Shown here: in pieces, positions 21,016 through 33,488 of the stretch | Layout of the letters: each line of letters begins with the position of its first letter | Numbering within the stretch: position 1 is the stretch's first letter | NCBI RefSeq assembly: GCF_000004075.3 | Contig: NC_026657.2 | Location: 558,001 to 622,000 of the forward strand | Length of the DNA: 64,000 nt | Direction: 5' to 3' | Origin: Cucumis sativus | Lineage: Eukaryota; Streptophyta; Magnoliopsida; Cucurbitales; Cucurbitaceae | Position numbers and translations under genes: made by a program | Notes under the pieces: model-generated | The model's database searches: none | What the model saw: only the letters and a program-made list of their open reading frames with translations | What the model was told of the DNA's origin: nothing

Positions 21016-22106
21016 TATGGTGGTGAAGAAACAAGAAAGATTGGAACTTTGATTGAAGAAGGAGTTGGGTTAAGCTCTGAGTTGCTTTCTTGGGTTTATT
21101 TGCATTTGGAAGAACACTCACTTTCTCTTTTTCTTTCTTAACAAGAAATCTTTTCTCTCTTTATTTATTCTTTATTGTTTATTATTAATTATTTTCTTTT
21201 CATCTTTAACCAGAAAATTTTAATTCCAACCTGTGTATTCGATGTATCGGAACATCTAAATCTATGGTACAACAATTTTAATTGATAATATATAAAGTTG
21301 AGTTATGTTCGTTTTAGTTTTTAATTCTAAATTATTTTTTGGTTTTAGAATAAAAAAAAATTATTGAATGAGACTATCGCAACTTGTTATTAGAAGACCT
21401 TGTATATTTTTAAACATAAAAGTATATTCAAGACTTACTATACATAAAATTGAAGATTTTGGAGTCTTTTATATGCTTCTTGAACTGAAAAGTTCGAGAC
21501 TAAAAAACGAAGAGTAAATTTGGATTATTCTCTGATTTTCCAGTGAACGTAGCTTAACTAACATGCAATATGCGTTAGCAACCGAGAAGTCCAAATAAAA
21601 ATGGAATAAAATTAGAAGAGAAGATATAAGTAGTGTGTGAGCACATTAGAATGATTATGAAAAGGAGAGCTTAGTTCCCCTCTTACTTACTCTTAACTTA
21701 CTTGTACATAGAATGTTTCTTTACATATATGACTTTGTTATCTCACTACTAATTACAAAAAAAGTGGGAAAGCTTAACCAGCCTTTCATCTGCCACCACT
21801 ACTACAAAATATACAAAGTCTAATGGACAGAAAGAACCTATCTAGTTCCGGCAGCAACTTTACACTCCTCATTATTGCTAACCATCTCTATCTGGTGCTG
21901 CCATCAAACATAGAATTTGCATCATTTTGTGCAAATTCCTTCTCCAAATTGGCACGCTCTTGGTCACTAAACCGATCTATAAGTAAAATACACACAACGT
22001 TTGAACCCTGAAGGGCTTTCTCTCTACTCCTGTTATTCAGTTAGAAAGTGACTTCGATTTGATTTGCAAAACTGAAAAATATTAGCACGAAAATCGGCAA
22101 GGTTTA
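21016..22106. other. Intergenic region PAD1 to AHK1
   Basis: Promoter side of PAD1 on the left (a CT-rich plus-strand run near 21120-21170), AT-rich middle, and the presumed 3' UTR of the histidine kinase gene from about 21700. No gene seen. Confidence 0.6.
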
Positions 22107-25100
22107 TTAGACTCTTCTCTGAGTGAGAGAGAGTATGGTTGATACCATCAGTTTATAGTCAATTGGCTTTGTTAGGTATGCATCCATTCCTACTTCCAAG
22201 CATTTGGCTTCATCTGACGACATTGCATGGGCTGTCAATGCTACGATCGGAATGTGAAGGCTTGTTCCCACTTCTAGCTTTCTAATTGCTTTTGTTGCTT
22301 CATAGCCATCCATCTTTGGCATCTGTTTAATAAATGAAAATAGTTCTATAAGCTTCATAAATATATATAATTTAGATCATAAGAAACTTAATGTCCACAA
22401 CAACGCGATTTGAAGGTCACCTGAGATCAATTTGGGTTCATTATCTATTGTTCAAAGCAACTATATAAAGTACAAACACAATACATCTCAAATTTTGTTC
22501 ATGGAGGCTAACTGTAATTTGGTACTTACTTGGCAATCCATTAAAATCAAGTCATATCTTGTGGGGAATTCCCTTCTTTGCTCTTCGGCACTGAGCATGG
22601 CAGTCAGAGCTTCAACAGCCTGCAATCCGTCTCCGAAAGCAATGACCTTGGCTCCCATCCTTTCGAGCATTATGGTTGTTACTCTTTGGAGAACTGGTGT
22701 ATCTTCTGCAAGCAAAATGCGTAGCCCTTCAAGAGACTTCTTACCTTGGACGTTATTAGAATGTGATTCTCCTTGGCTTTTAGGATAGTTGGATCCTAAG
22801 TTCTGTTCGTTGGATTCAGAACTTTGACATTGAGACATTGATGAGTTTTGTCTCACGTCATACTGATCGCTGGTCTTCACATTACCCTCGATCGAATGTA
22901 CATGAGTTAACTCGACTAAACTATTCTTAATGGGCAGAAATGATGACTGACATGGTTTCATTGTCGTTTCTTCTTGGCCATCTCTGACTTGAATTGCACA
23001 CTGAGAGTTAGAATTCCCAAGTTCAAATACATCAGAATCATCGGAGCTGGCAGTTTCAAACTGAGTGGAATCAATTTCAAGACATTCATGATAATCCCCT
23101 TCTTTCGATACATTTCTTAAAGCATTTTTCCTCTGCAACTCAAGATTTCTGTCTTTCATAACAGCTTCTAAAATATGAATCATCTTCGATCTGTACAGTG
23201 GCTTATTGTTCATTATAATGTGCCCTTTTCCCCTGAGCTCCATCTTTATGGCATTGGACGTATCGTGGTTTAACATCCAGGCAAATTTTGCTTTCCCAGA
23301 GTACTTGTCAAGGAAGTAAAGTTGGTCCTTCCAAATATCTGTGCTCAAGTCCAGTATCCCGATGTCGGCAACAATGATGAATACTTGGCTTTTCATATCC
23401 TTAATTCTCATTAACTCAGCTCGTAAAGTTTCACCTAGTGAATCCTGTGGACTAAATCCCTTTTTATTTTCGTTACTTCTGGGTTGAAAGAGTTCTTGAA
23501 GGATTAGTGTTAGTTCGTTCCACTCTGAAGCCTCTAAAGTGAACAGTCCAACTTTACGAAGCCACTGTGATGTGATTAATCGACTCATGCTGCCACGGAG
23601 TGCAAGCAGTACCTGCATTTGCATGCAAGAACATCAATATTAACAAGCTCATGATTCCTGTTTTAAGAAATGAGCCATGCCTGAAAACAAACTCAAGGAA
23701 AATAAGAGAAAACAATATTTCCTGTTTTGGCTTGATGTCTTTTCTTGAAAAGCCAATGTTGTTCATTGTTATTTATCACTCAATTGAGATTAGATTTCTT
23801 CACTCACCACCGCATTATGTTTTGCAAAATCAAATTGACAGTGATGATCTGTGGAGTCTACAGGCGTGCTGAGAACCAAATAAAATCTCATTAGAGTTCC
23901 TGGGCCGTTTTTCTTTACAACCTTGATTTCTCCACCCATCTTGTTAACCTGTTATTAGCCCCAGAAGATTAGATAGATGCCTATGGGAAAGCTCTAAGCA
24001 TACATAGTTTTTATTTTTATGGCAGCTCTAAGCATGTATATTTCCTTGCTGATGAGCAAAAAGCAAAAATTTTGATAGGTCAAACTCACCAGGGTACGTA
24101 CGATGCATAGTCCAAGACCTGTGCCACCATGCCTGAAAAACGCATCGTTTTCAGGATTTCGAATCATAGTAAATGTAAACTCTACTTTTTTGTTATGGTT
24201 AGTGGTGCAGTAAATATTTCTGTACTAGACATTGAATGATAAAATATTTGACAGCATATTTAAAAGTTAAAATTTCAATTCAGTCATTATATTTGACTGT
24301 TTTGTTTACTCACGTTCGGGTTGTGGAAGGATCTGCTTGCTCAAAGCTTTCAAAAACAGACTCCCATTTGCTTGAATCGATACCTGTACACAGAGGGGAG
24401 AAAACAGATTTTCTTAACATCTAGAAAGCAAAGGAAATCATTTTCTTTCTATACATATATTTTTTTCTTATCAAGTTTTTTCTGATTGTCTTATGACATA
24501 CCACATCCAGTGTCATCAAGTTCAAACCACAAGGTCATTTTGTTATCTTTCTTGAAGGCATTCTTTGCGTGCTCTCCATGTTGTTTCATCTTTGTCCGAT
24601 TAGGAAACCGTGACTTCTTCTGATCTATACAAAACTTTCCCATTTCTTTAAGAGTATTTGACGTCTCACACCACCCTCGAAGAATGATATGACCAGCTGC
24701 AAGACATTTGAAACACTTGATCACGCATACTCTTCTTGATAACAGAGTAATTTTTTCAATTGTTTGATAAGCAACACTAGTGATAAAAAAGATCACTTAC
24801 TAGTTGTGAATTTGATAGAATTGCTAATCAAATTTGTGAATATTTGAACAACTCGACCGGAGTCTCCTCGAACGAATTTCGGCATGTCGTCTAAAAGAAT
24901 AGTATTTTATTTTAGCACTGCACAAATTGTAACCGAATCAAGTAGTGATGAGAAATCATACCAGAGAGATCCAATACAGTTTCCACATTATGGTTAATGC
25001 ACTGCACAGAGAACATATCAACAAGTCCTTCGAGTTCCCGTCCCAGGTCGAACTCTGCATCTTCCAAAACCAGCTTTCCAGATTCAACCTATGTGATTAT

Positions 25101-27627
25101 TTGAATAATAATAATTAGGATATGATCTATCACCATAACGGCAAAATCTTCAAGACAGATTGGTATAAGCAATGAAGCATGTTGGTTTTACCTTGCTTAG
25201 ATCTAGAATGTTGTTAAGAAGTCGGAGTAGAGCTGTTGAGCATTTTCTAATCTGAGTAACTGTGGCAAATTGTTCATTATTGAGACAGTCATCACACATT
25301 AGAATGTCCAGCAGTCCAATTACAGCAGCCATTGGTGTTCTCAGCTCATGACTGCAATATCATGAGGGGAAGGTTTTGTCAGTAAACTACAACTTGAGAT
25401 ATAACATATTTTGGATCAAATTTAAGCTATTGAGTATTGTCAGTACAATATCTCTGCCAATAGCCCTTTTTTAGTTTTTCCTTGAACCTTGACAAAAAAT
25501 GATCAAATGCACACGCCTCCTCATGCAAGGCATAAAGGTCAATAAGATGTTTGCCCATCATTTTAAATCAACTAACCTCATATTCGCTAGAAATTGACTC
25601 TTGTAATTACTAGATGCCTCCGCCCTTCTTCTAGCATCAAGATGGCTAATTAGTTCTGCCCTTAGTTTCATTTCCTTAGATACTCCTTTCGTCAGAATCA
25701 AAATGCATAGACATCCAATAACTAAGATGCACAAGGATGCAGAAATCAGTATGACCAATGTTTTGTAAGCTCTCTCATCTACCTTTCCCATTATGTATTG
25801 TCTAGGAATGATAACAACCCCCACCTACAGAAATCAAAACACAGTTCAGTGTCTTGTAATGTTTGCAACTACTTGATGAAAAAGAGAGTCCATGGATAGA
25901 TGAAGATACTTACAATAGGAAGCCTCTTTAGATTAAGAAAAAACGAGTCAATGTAATATTGCCGATCACCAAGCTTGACATTCTCCTCATGGACTTCATG
26001 ACCAGGAGGAAAATTGTTTCCATAGGTTTTCTGTAACCACTCAGCTCCTAATCGAATTACGTCGTCCTGGGAATCAACAGCCATGGTAAGCTTTGGACCC
26101 CTTGATGTATTTCTTAACAGGGGAGCATTGGCCGAAGTAGCAAGTAAGTAGCCCTCCTGAGAGGTTAGATAAATATGTCCACTGTGGAACTCAACAAGCT
26201 CCTTCATAAGTTGGCCTACACTATAAAGTGCAGTTGTAACGCCCACCACTGCAACTATACTTTCATTTGAAGCATCAGAAACAGGCAGAGCTGCAGAAAG
26301 CAACGGTGTATCCATGTACTTGCTCACAGTAACATGCCATGAGGCAACACCATCTGCCACCTGTGAAATGCCAGCAATATTAATCAAGTCCTCTGGTGGG
26401 ATTTGCCTCGCTTTCCCGATCTTTTCACCACTAATAGGATCAAGTGGTTCCCGGAACCATTTTGCAGAAACATTGCCGTGTATGGATGGCTCTGACCACC
26501 CTTCACCTGACGAAAGTCTATTGATATCATGTGATTCAGTGGCACTGATAGAATAGTTTGCAAGATCTGAGTAAATATAAAAAGTATTGTTGCTTCTATG
26601 ATCTCGATGGAATGCCTGTACAAAGCCATTCTTGTAATTGATGGTTATGGCATTAAGAGCTTTCCGACTTGCAAACATTGCCCAAGTAACGTCCCTCATT
26701 GATTCATACAGCTATATAAAAGAACAGACAATTGAAACATGAATCCAGAGCCGTAAGTATGAAAGGTGAATCAGACAAATGATAAGAAAATCACCTCAAC
26801 TTGCTCTGCTTGATTCACGGGCTTGCTGTACTTCTTCATCACATATTCCGAGAGCTTAACCTGAGCTGTGGTTATTTCAGATGTGGAATTCAAAACACTC
26901 CACATCCGTAAGATCGGGCGCTGCAGCAGTTCATGACGAAGGCCATATGCTAAACTGTCCAGAGACTGTGCTGTGTAGCTCTTTGTGAAATGCCATGTGA
27001 GTATTGTTAGCAGCCCAATCAAAATAGCTAGCATCACCTGTATTTTAATGTAATAAATCATCAAAGCCAGTATTAGTGCACTGTCAAGACTTATAATCAT
27101 GCAGAAGGGCACTGATGATACGTACAACTAGAAGCAAAAAGTTATGATCGAGAATAGATATACTTTATAGGTCAGAGGTAACAATCAGAAAGAAAGATAT
27201 CGAAGTATAGAAATGAAGGTTGAAGTCTTCATTGGGTCTAACACAAAAGTGAAAAGTGTATAAATGGAAAAGAACTGCCGTATAATAACACTGGTCAAAT
27301 ATTTTCAGAAATGGGTGGTATTAATTTTGAACTTGAATGAGTTTCAGCTCATTTCCTGATATGAGGACTAACCATTATGGCAAGGCGAGCAACAAAGACA
27401 CTGTAGTAAGAAGAGAGGCAATGAGAGCTTGCATATTGAAACTCTTGTTGTTCAACATCCCTATGAAAAATTCTTCTGCTATGAGGGGCGGTGCTTCTCC
27501 TCAGAGAAGTTGCAAGACCTGAAATTCTACAAAACACCTTCCTCAAGGGAGTAGACATTGGAGAAGTGAGAGCTGAAGAAGAAGAAGAAGAAGAAGAAGT
27601 TTCAGATGGGGTATCCTCTTCTGCCAT
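22107..27627 (-). CDS. AHK1: Hybrid histidine kinase AHK1 (osmosensor type)
   Basis: A membrane hybrid sensor kinase of the plant AHK1/ATHK1 family, tied to osmotic and drought signalling by phosphorelay to HPt proteins. Thirteen exons give 1222 residues: 27373-27627, 26795-27037, 25914-26711, 25577-25824, 25192-25351, 24962-25088, 24801-24890, 24502-24696, 24314-24383, 24090-24132, 23808-23948, 22530-23612, 22107-22322. Order: Ser-rich N-terminus; [20 protein letters not shown]; membrane segment about 77-101; an outer sensor region of about 350 residues; membrane segment about 452-476; H-box [14 protein letters not shown] (His516); N-box [12 protein letters not shown]-boxes DDTGCGI and GGTGLGL; a diverged pseudo-receiver; true receiver with Asp1094, phospho-acceptor Asp1149 (ILMDCQ) and Lys1203 (LTKPID). 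The frame is also open upstream to an ATG at 27771, but MAEED is preferred. All phosphorelay residues are present. Confidence 0.96.
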
Positions 27628-28181
27628 TAATACTAAAGCTATAAAAAGATGTACATTTTTTTTGCAGAAAGGGCCTGGTTTTGGTGTAAATCTGAGTGTA
27701 TGTGTCAAGAAGAGAATGTGTGCAATTGGGTGGAGGTTTTTAAATATACTGCTCCCTTTGTCACTTCCCACTTTTTCAAGGCAAGAGGCATATCTGCTAG
27801 AAAACTCTTTTCCCCTTTTTTTTCAAAGTGGCAAAGGAGGTGGTGGGTTTTATTCCTCATCCCACAGTTTCCACTGCCACTTATCTCTTCTCTATCCAAT
27901 TACTATATTTCAAAATCACACAAACCCATTAACTTCTAGATCCCAAAAGCCTTAGCAAAACTGCAATTAATGGCCTTAAAATGAAGAAGATAGTGCAGAA
28001 AATTCCATTTCAAATAAAGAATTGAAGAAAAAAGAAATATTAAAGTATAGATTTGAAATGATTCTCTACAACCCAAAAAGGACATTCTCTCTTTCAAACC
28101 CTAAAAAACTATTGGGATTTCTAAGATTCTGGAATATCAAACAAAATACGTGTCTGATCATCAATCTACTCTTTAAACCCA

Positions 28182-28182
<1 letters not shown>

Positions 28183-28214
<32 letters not shown>
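28183..28214. repeat. Poly(A) tract, 32 bases
   Basis: An uninterrupted run of 32 A on the plus strand in the AHK1 upstream region. No coding sequence precedes it, so a processed pseudogene tail is not supported. Confidence 0.9.
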
Positions 28215-28216
<2 letters not shown>

Positions 28217-31200
28217 ATAAAAGAAGGGTTCAAATTTGCTTGATTTAGCCATACAACTTTTGACTTTAAAAGCAAAAAACGATAAGAATCGCCATTGAAT
28301 CGTTATGAAGTAAAGAAAAACTAATAACTTTTTACCTAATTGATGATCGAGATTTCTTCACATTTTCCTACCCTTTTTGCAATGCGCTCTAATGATTTCG
28401 ATTCTGTCGGCAAGGTTGCAGATTTTTGTCTGCGGCAATTCGTTTGTGAAGATTGAATATGAAAATTTATCAACTAAACTAAAGACACAGAGCAAGAAGA
28501 AGAAGAAAAATCTTTAAAGCTTTGAGGAAGAACAAGAAGTAAGAACTAGTAGAAGGAATAAGCAAATCTTTTATTGTTTTTTTTGTTTCCCATTTGAAAA
28601 GTTGGAAGATTTGATGAACATGGTTTGTTTTGTTTCCTCTTTTGTCAATTTTGCATGAAATTCCCCACATGCATGAGGGACCTATCTTGCAAGCTACCAA
28701 CTTCACTACAATACCAACAAGTTTCAACCGTATGATAGTGTGAAAAATCTTCTTCATTTCTTTTCATTCATTGTTCCATTGAAGTTTATGAATAATGTGG
28801 TGAAATGATTTCAAATGAAGCAATACATCAACAGATTATATGTTTAAATGGGAAGGGGAATGAGGCAAAAGTATTATAGAACAAAAATATTAATATGAGG
28901 TCTAAATTGATTCGAGTTAGATATCTATGTAAGGTTTATGATGTATAAAATAAAACCATAAAAAAGACGGTATTGAGAAGCCAACTTTTTTGTAGATTGA
29001 GAACGACAATAGTCGTGTGTGACCTAATTCTTTTATATTTGTTATTTGATAGTGGAATATGTGTTCTTGCATATAAGTAAACAAATTAGGGTAAATACCA
29101 ATCTTTTATGCCTTTGGTATTAGGACTAACGTCTTTTCTATTTGGTCGTCTTTCCTATATTTAAGACTAATGTCTTCCACATCCTCCATCACGCGAACGA
29201 CACATTTGTACACTTTGATGTATAAGAGAGAGGTCTATAGATGATTATTAACGACATATATATTAATTTTGAATATGCATCTAACGATTATTAGTATGAC
29301 TCGTATATCACCTTTTTGTTACTTTTTTTTCTTTAAATCAAAACATTCAAATTTGTACACCTTGAAAACTGACGAAACCTCATCACAAAATGATAATATT
29401 AAGTTTCCATGCTCATATGGTTCTTTAGTGAAAAAGAATGATACACTTGTAAGTAATTAAATGTGCTTAATCATAACTTTTTGAAGTAATGCATTCTTAG
29501 TATTGACAAAGACTAATATGTTTAAAAACTATACAGATTAAAGAATTATTTTGGTATGTGGGAATGCATTATTTAGGTGGCTTGACTTGGCAAAGTTGAG
29601 CCTCTAGAACTCCATTTTTGTGCTCCACTTATGTTCATCTATTGCTTAATCCTCTACTAATGCTTCCATTTTTTTGCTCATCATTCATTCATTTCCTTTC
29701 TTCATTTTATCCTTCCTTCCTTCCTCTAATATCATGCATGAGTTGAAAAAATCTAGTTGGTTTAAGATTCTATTTAGGCCTCAAATTCCATTTATAAAAA
29801 AATTGCAAATTTTTTTGCAAGACTTATGTATGACATCTACTCTTTCTCGAACAACTTTCGTGGAACTTGTGAACGTTATCCATGATATTTGATTTTTGTA
29901 ACGTTAGATCATACACAATTTACCTTTAAATCGTATATCATGTCCATATTTCATTAACGTACTCGTGAATTTGGACTTTTAGTACACAAGTTAATAACCA
30001 AACTTCTAGTTTCGAAGTTGATAATACAAACTTTAGGGCAGTCTAGATATGTCTATGTCGGTTAAGAAAAAAAGAAAAAGAAAAAAAAGTAGAGAGATAC
30101 CTTTTTGGTCATGGATATTTGTTTACTACAATTATTATGGAAAGACGTGGCATCTCTTATCTCTAGATAGCACAAAGGTACTTAGTTTACTAATAAAAGA
30201 TTTGAAAACCTTACTTTATGCCTCTATGTGTGCTTACTATAAAGGAATAAATATTATAATATATGAGAAATAATCATAGGTTAAACATTTCCTTTGGTTT
30301 CATACAAGATTAGAGATCTTAATTAAGGAGATAGTGGAACAAGTGTCTTGAGGTTTAGATTAACATATTTGATATTGATCTTTAAGAAAAGGGAAATGAT
30401 CAATGTTTGATAATGAAAGGACTATGGGTTCATGTTTAGTACCATTCCTTTCCTATTTTCTTGCTCTTCTTTTTGGCACCCATTCCTCTTTTTTCCCTTT
30501 TGCTATTCTCTTTCCAATTACCTATAATAATCCTTTTGATTAAGTGGTAATTAAATATGGAGTTCACACTCAAATCCATAATAATTAAAAAAATCTAGTT
30601 CGATGGTAAAGTTAAAGATGATCAATCAAATTGCGTTTGACAGTTACGAAGGGCTCATCAGAAGATGCTTTTACCTTTTATAGATATTGATTGACCATAA
30701 ACAGTAATGGAAGCCAATGATACCAAACCATGCAAAGTAAACAACTTCCATCATAATCAAATTACGTTTGCAATAGGCTTGAGTAAACATGATAAAAAAC
30801 AACTCAATTAATGGAATTCAAACACGAAACGTATTATGTTCCAAGCAAGTATCACAAGAGTGCAACAAAACTTTCAACCTCAAAAGAAAAATCACATGTC
30901 ATTTATCGTTGAACTATACACATTCTGACCACAAGTGCATAGTTTATTTTATAAATATCTAGAATTCATCCCGTAACAAAATTTAGTATAACCTCGATAA
31001 AGAGAGATCATTTGAATCCAGATGATTAGAGTAGTTATCATCAAAGTGGCTCCCATAATTGAGTTAGGTAACAAAATTGGGATAGAAGAGCTAGATTGTG
31101 CCAAATGAATTGGTATGATTGGTTCAATTATGAACAATCATGATGAACAAGACTATAACCAATAAATGATTTACCATATTGGGTAGACCTTCAAATAGTA

Positions 31201-31780
31201 AACCCCTGGATCCCCTGTTGTGTGTGTGTATATAGATATTTGTAAAAGAAAAAAAAAAACCATCCTTTTAAAAGAATAAATTTCCATTGACAATTTGCTA
31301 AACAAAGACAATATGAGAATGAGAAAAAGAGACAGTCTAAGGTTCATTTCACCAAATGTATGACAGTGAAATGAAGAGATATGATTCCAAATACCCATTT
31401 AGTGGATTTGATTTGGAAGAGATTACACAAATCCTAAAGAGATATAACTTCATTACTTACCCATATTCTTCTTCACATTTCAAAAAAAAAAAAATTACTA
31501 ATCAAATATGACATAAAGATATAGAGAGAATCTTAGCTCTTTAGTGCCTAAGAATAGTCTATGCATTGGTTGTTTCCCTCTTATGGATTGGACCATTTGA
31601 TTCGATGCCTATAATTTATTGTATACAGCAAAGGTTTATATAACATTCAACAAAATTAACCTATCATACTTTGATCTACCTACCAAATAGTGACCAGTAG
31701 CAAATTCATTCTCAAATTACAAATTTCGTCCTTTTAACTTAATATAAGGTATTTCTACTTTTTAAGATAAGTGTTTGTTT

Positions 31781-31880
31781 GATCCTACTTTAGTTTTCAC
31801 CAGGTCTTTGAACTTTAACTTTTATGAATAACTTTGAAGGGTCTTTGAACTTTAACTTTTGAATCCTACTTTAGTTTTTA
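31781..31880. repeat. Nested short direct repeats
   Basis: GTCTTTGAACTTTAACTTTT occurs at 31804-31823 and 31841-31860, and ATCCTACTTTAGTTTT occurs at about 31782 and 31863, one pair inside the other. This resembles the 'tagtctttgaactttaac' type repeats common in plant intergenic DNA. Confidence 0.7.
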
Positions 31881-31894
31881 ACAAACTCATTCTG

Positions 31895-31930
31895 ACACTT
31901 GATCTTAGCCAAAAGACCAAGAAAAACTTT
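31895..31930 (-). pseudogene. U2 snRNA 5'-end fragment
   Basis: On the minus strand CTTTTGGCTAAGATCAAGTG plus one more T matches the highly conserved 5' portion of U2 snRNA, including the branch-site-proximal region, over 21 bases, preceded by a weaker match (TTTCTTGG against TTTCTCGG) to the U2 5' end. The similarity stops right after AAGTGT, where a real gene would continue AGTATCTGTTC, and there is no Sm site or stem III/IV. It is therefore a truncated copy, not a working gene. The U2 sequence is recalled from memory. Confidence 0.6.
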
Positions 31931-32969
31931 CATTCTAATACCTAATTAATCCTGGGTCGAGGTTAGACACTTTGATTAACATCTCATTCTTTGTTTTTTA
32001 TTGTTTTCTTTGTTTTGTTATCTTCCTCCTCACTAATAGATTTGATTTGCTATATTTGTAATTTTTTGTACACTTAATTATTATCTTTTATAATTTTTTA
32101 AAAATGTTAATATGCACTTAATTATTATCCTCAAAAAGTGCTACACAATCTAATTACCCTTTTAAAACTATAAAAATTAGATAGAAAAGTTAAAAAATCT
32201 ATTATAAATTTTGATAAAAAAAAACACAACCTTAAAAAGTTCAATAAACAAATTTTACAAATATTAATTAGGTCATTAAGATCCACCAACCTAAGATATT
32301 AAATATCTACAAAACAATTGTTTGGTAAGGCTAATTGAAATCTACATAAGCTAATTTGGACTTCTAAGAGGGGAAAAAAAGGAGAAAAGGACAAAGGAAA
32401 TTTTGTGGTGCACAATTAAGAGGACATAGTGGTCCAATTAACCAAGAGTGTTTAGGTGTAATCGTTTTCAGAAACAAAAAGATTTTCAGTACAGTCCTTT
32501 ACCAAAAACAAAGAAATAAATAAAAAGCAAATGGAGGGAGCATTCTAATTTTCAATAGCATTTGGCTTAGTAATTGGCTGGTTTTGCTGCATTACCAACT
32601 TTTTATAATATTTTTATTAGCTGTGTTAGACTTTGGCTAGATGTCCAAAACCCACTATCTAACAATATTATACCATAATCATCTACAGAAATATTCTATA
32701 TTACCAAGCATTCAGCAACCCCAAATCAAGTGTGGGGACAAGAAGACATTAAAGTCAATTATCTATGTTTATTAAACAATCATAAAGATATTAAAGCCAG
32801 AAATCCTACCTGCTGATGGAAGAAGATCCGGAGGGATGTTTATCTTCAAGAAAATGATTTGGAAAGCTTTTGTCCTACCTACACAGTGGGCTGCCCATCA
32901 TAAAGTTGGCCTAATAATCAAGAACAGCAAGTGAAATCAAATATCTTTACTAAAAGTTAATGAGTTTAA

Positions 32970-33138
32970 ATCATGATACCTACTAATCTCAAACACTGAT
33001 TCGATCATGATAGCTACCATTCTAAAACATCCATTTAATCATGGTAGCATCTGATCTCGAACACTGATTCAATCACAATAGATATCAGTCAACCATTGAT
33101 TCCATCATGATAGCCACCAATCTCAAACTTTGATTCGA
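32970..33138. repeat. 34-bp minisatellite, five units
   Basis: Five imperfect head-to-tail units start at 32970, 33004, 33038, 33072 and 33104 (spacing 34, 34, 34, 32). Each begins like ATCATGATAGCTACC and ends like CTCAAACACTGATTC. It lies about 350 bp downstream of the ERD7-type stop codon, perhaps within or just past its 3' UTR. Confidence 0.85.
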
Positions 33139-33488
33139 CGAGGTGTAAAAGATGTCTCAAACATTTGTAATGAAGAGAAAAACACAGGGATTGAATATCC
33201 TGAAGACACTTGGTTACAGCCTTATATCAGGGGAGGGACTAAGTTTCTGCAGTTTTTAGGCTCTTGATGAGGGGAAAGAATAATTGTAGAAAGAAAACAG
33301 AAACAAATCTTTCATTCTTTTCAGGATCCATGTAACTTATATACAAGAACTCTACACCAACAATGATTTCAATAGAAAACGCAAAAGTGGGCATGAAGAT
33401 GGAGTGGCTCGAATTTTCAATAAGCTCAACTTAATTTGTTACAGCAGCTCATACCTAATATTAGTTAATAACAAATAATTCCAACAAT

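Larger units (their letters stand above)
27628..33488. other. 5.9-kb intergenic region, AHK1 to ERD7
   Basis: The left kilobase is the AHK1 leader and promoter; about 28260-28640 may contain an untranslated first exon. The rest is AT-rich. It holds a 32-base A run (28183-28214), nested short repeats (31781-31880), a U2 snRNA 5' fragment (31895-31930), a 34-bp minisatellite (32970-33138) and then the 3' UTR of the ERD7-type gene. None of the open frames, all under 100 codons, resembles a known protein. Confidence 0.6.

Noticed and set aside
27491-27955. A 154-codon plus-strand frame
   Set aside because: It is antisense to AHK1 exon 1 and its leader, driven by the GAA run that codes the Ser repeat on the other strand; no protein-like features.
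32970-33138. CRISPR-like regular spacing
   Set aside because: Units are contiguous with no unique spacers, and the genome is a plant's; it is a minisatellite.
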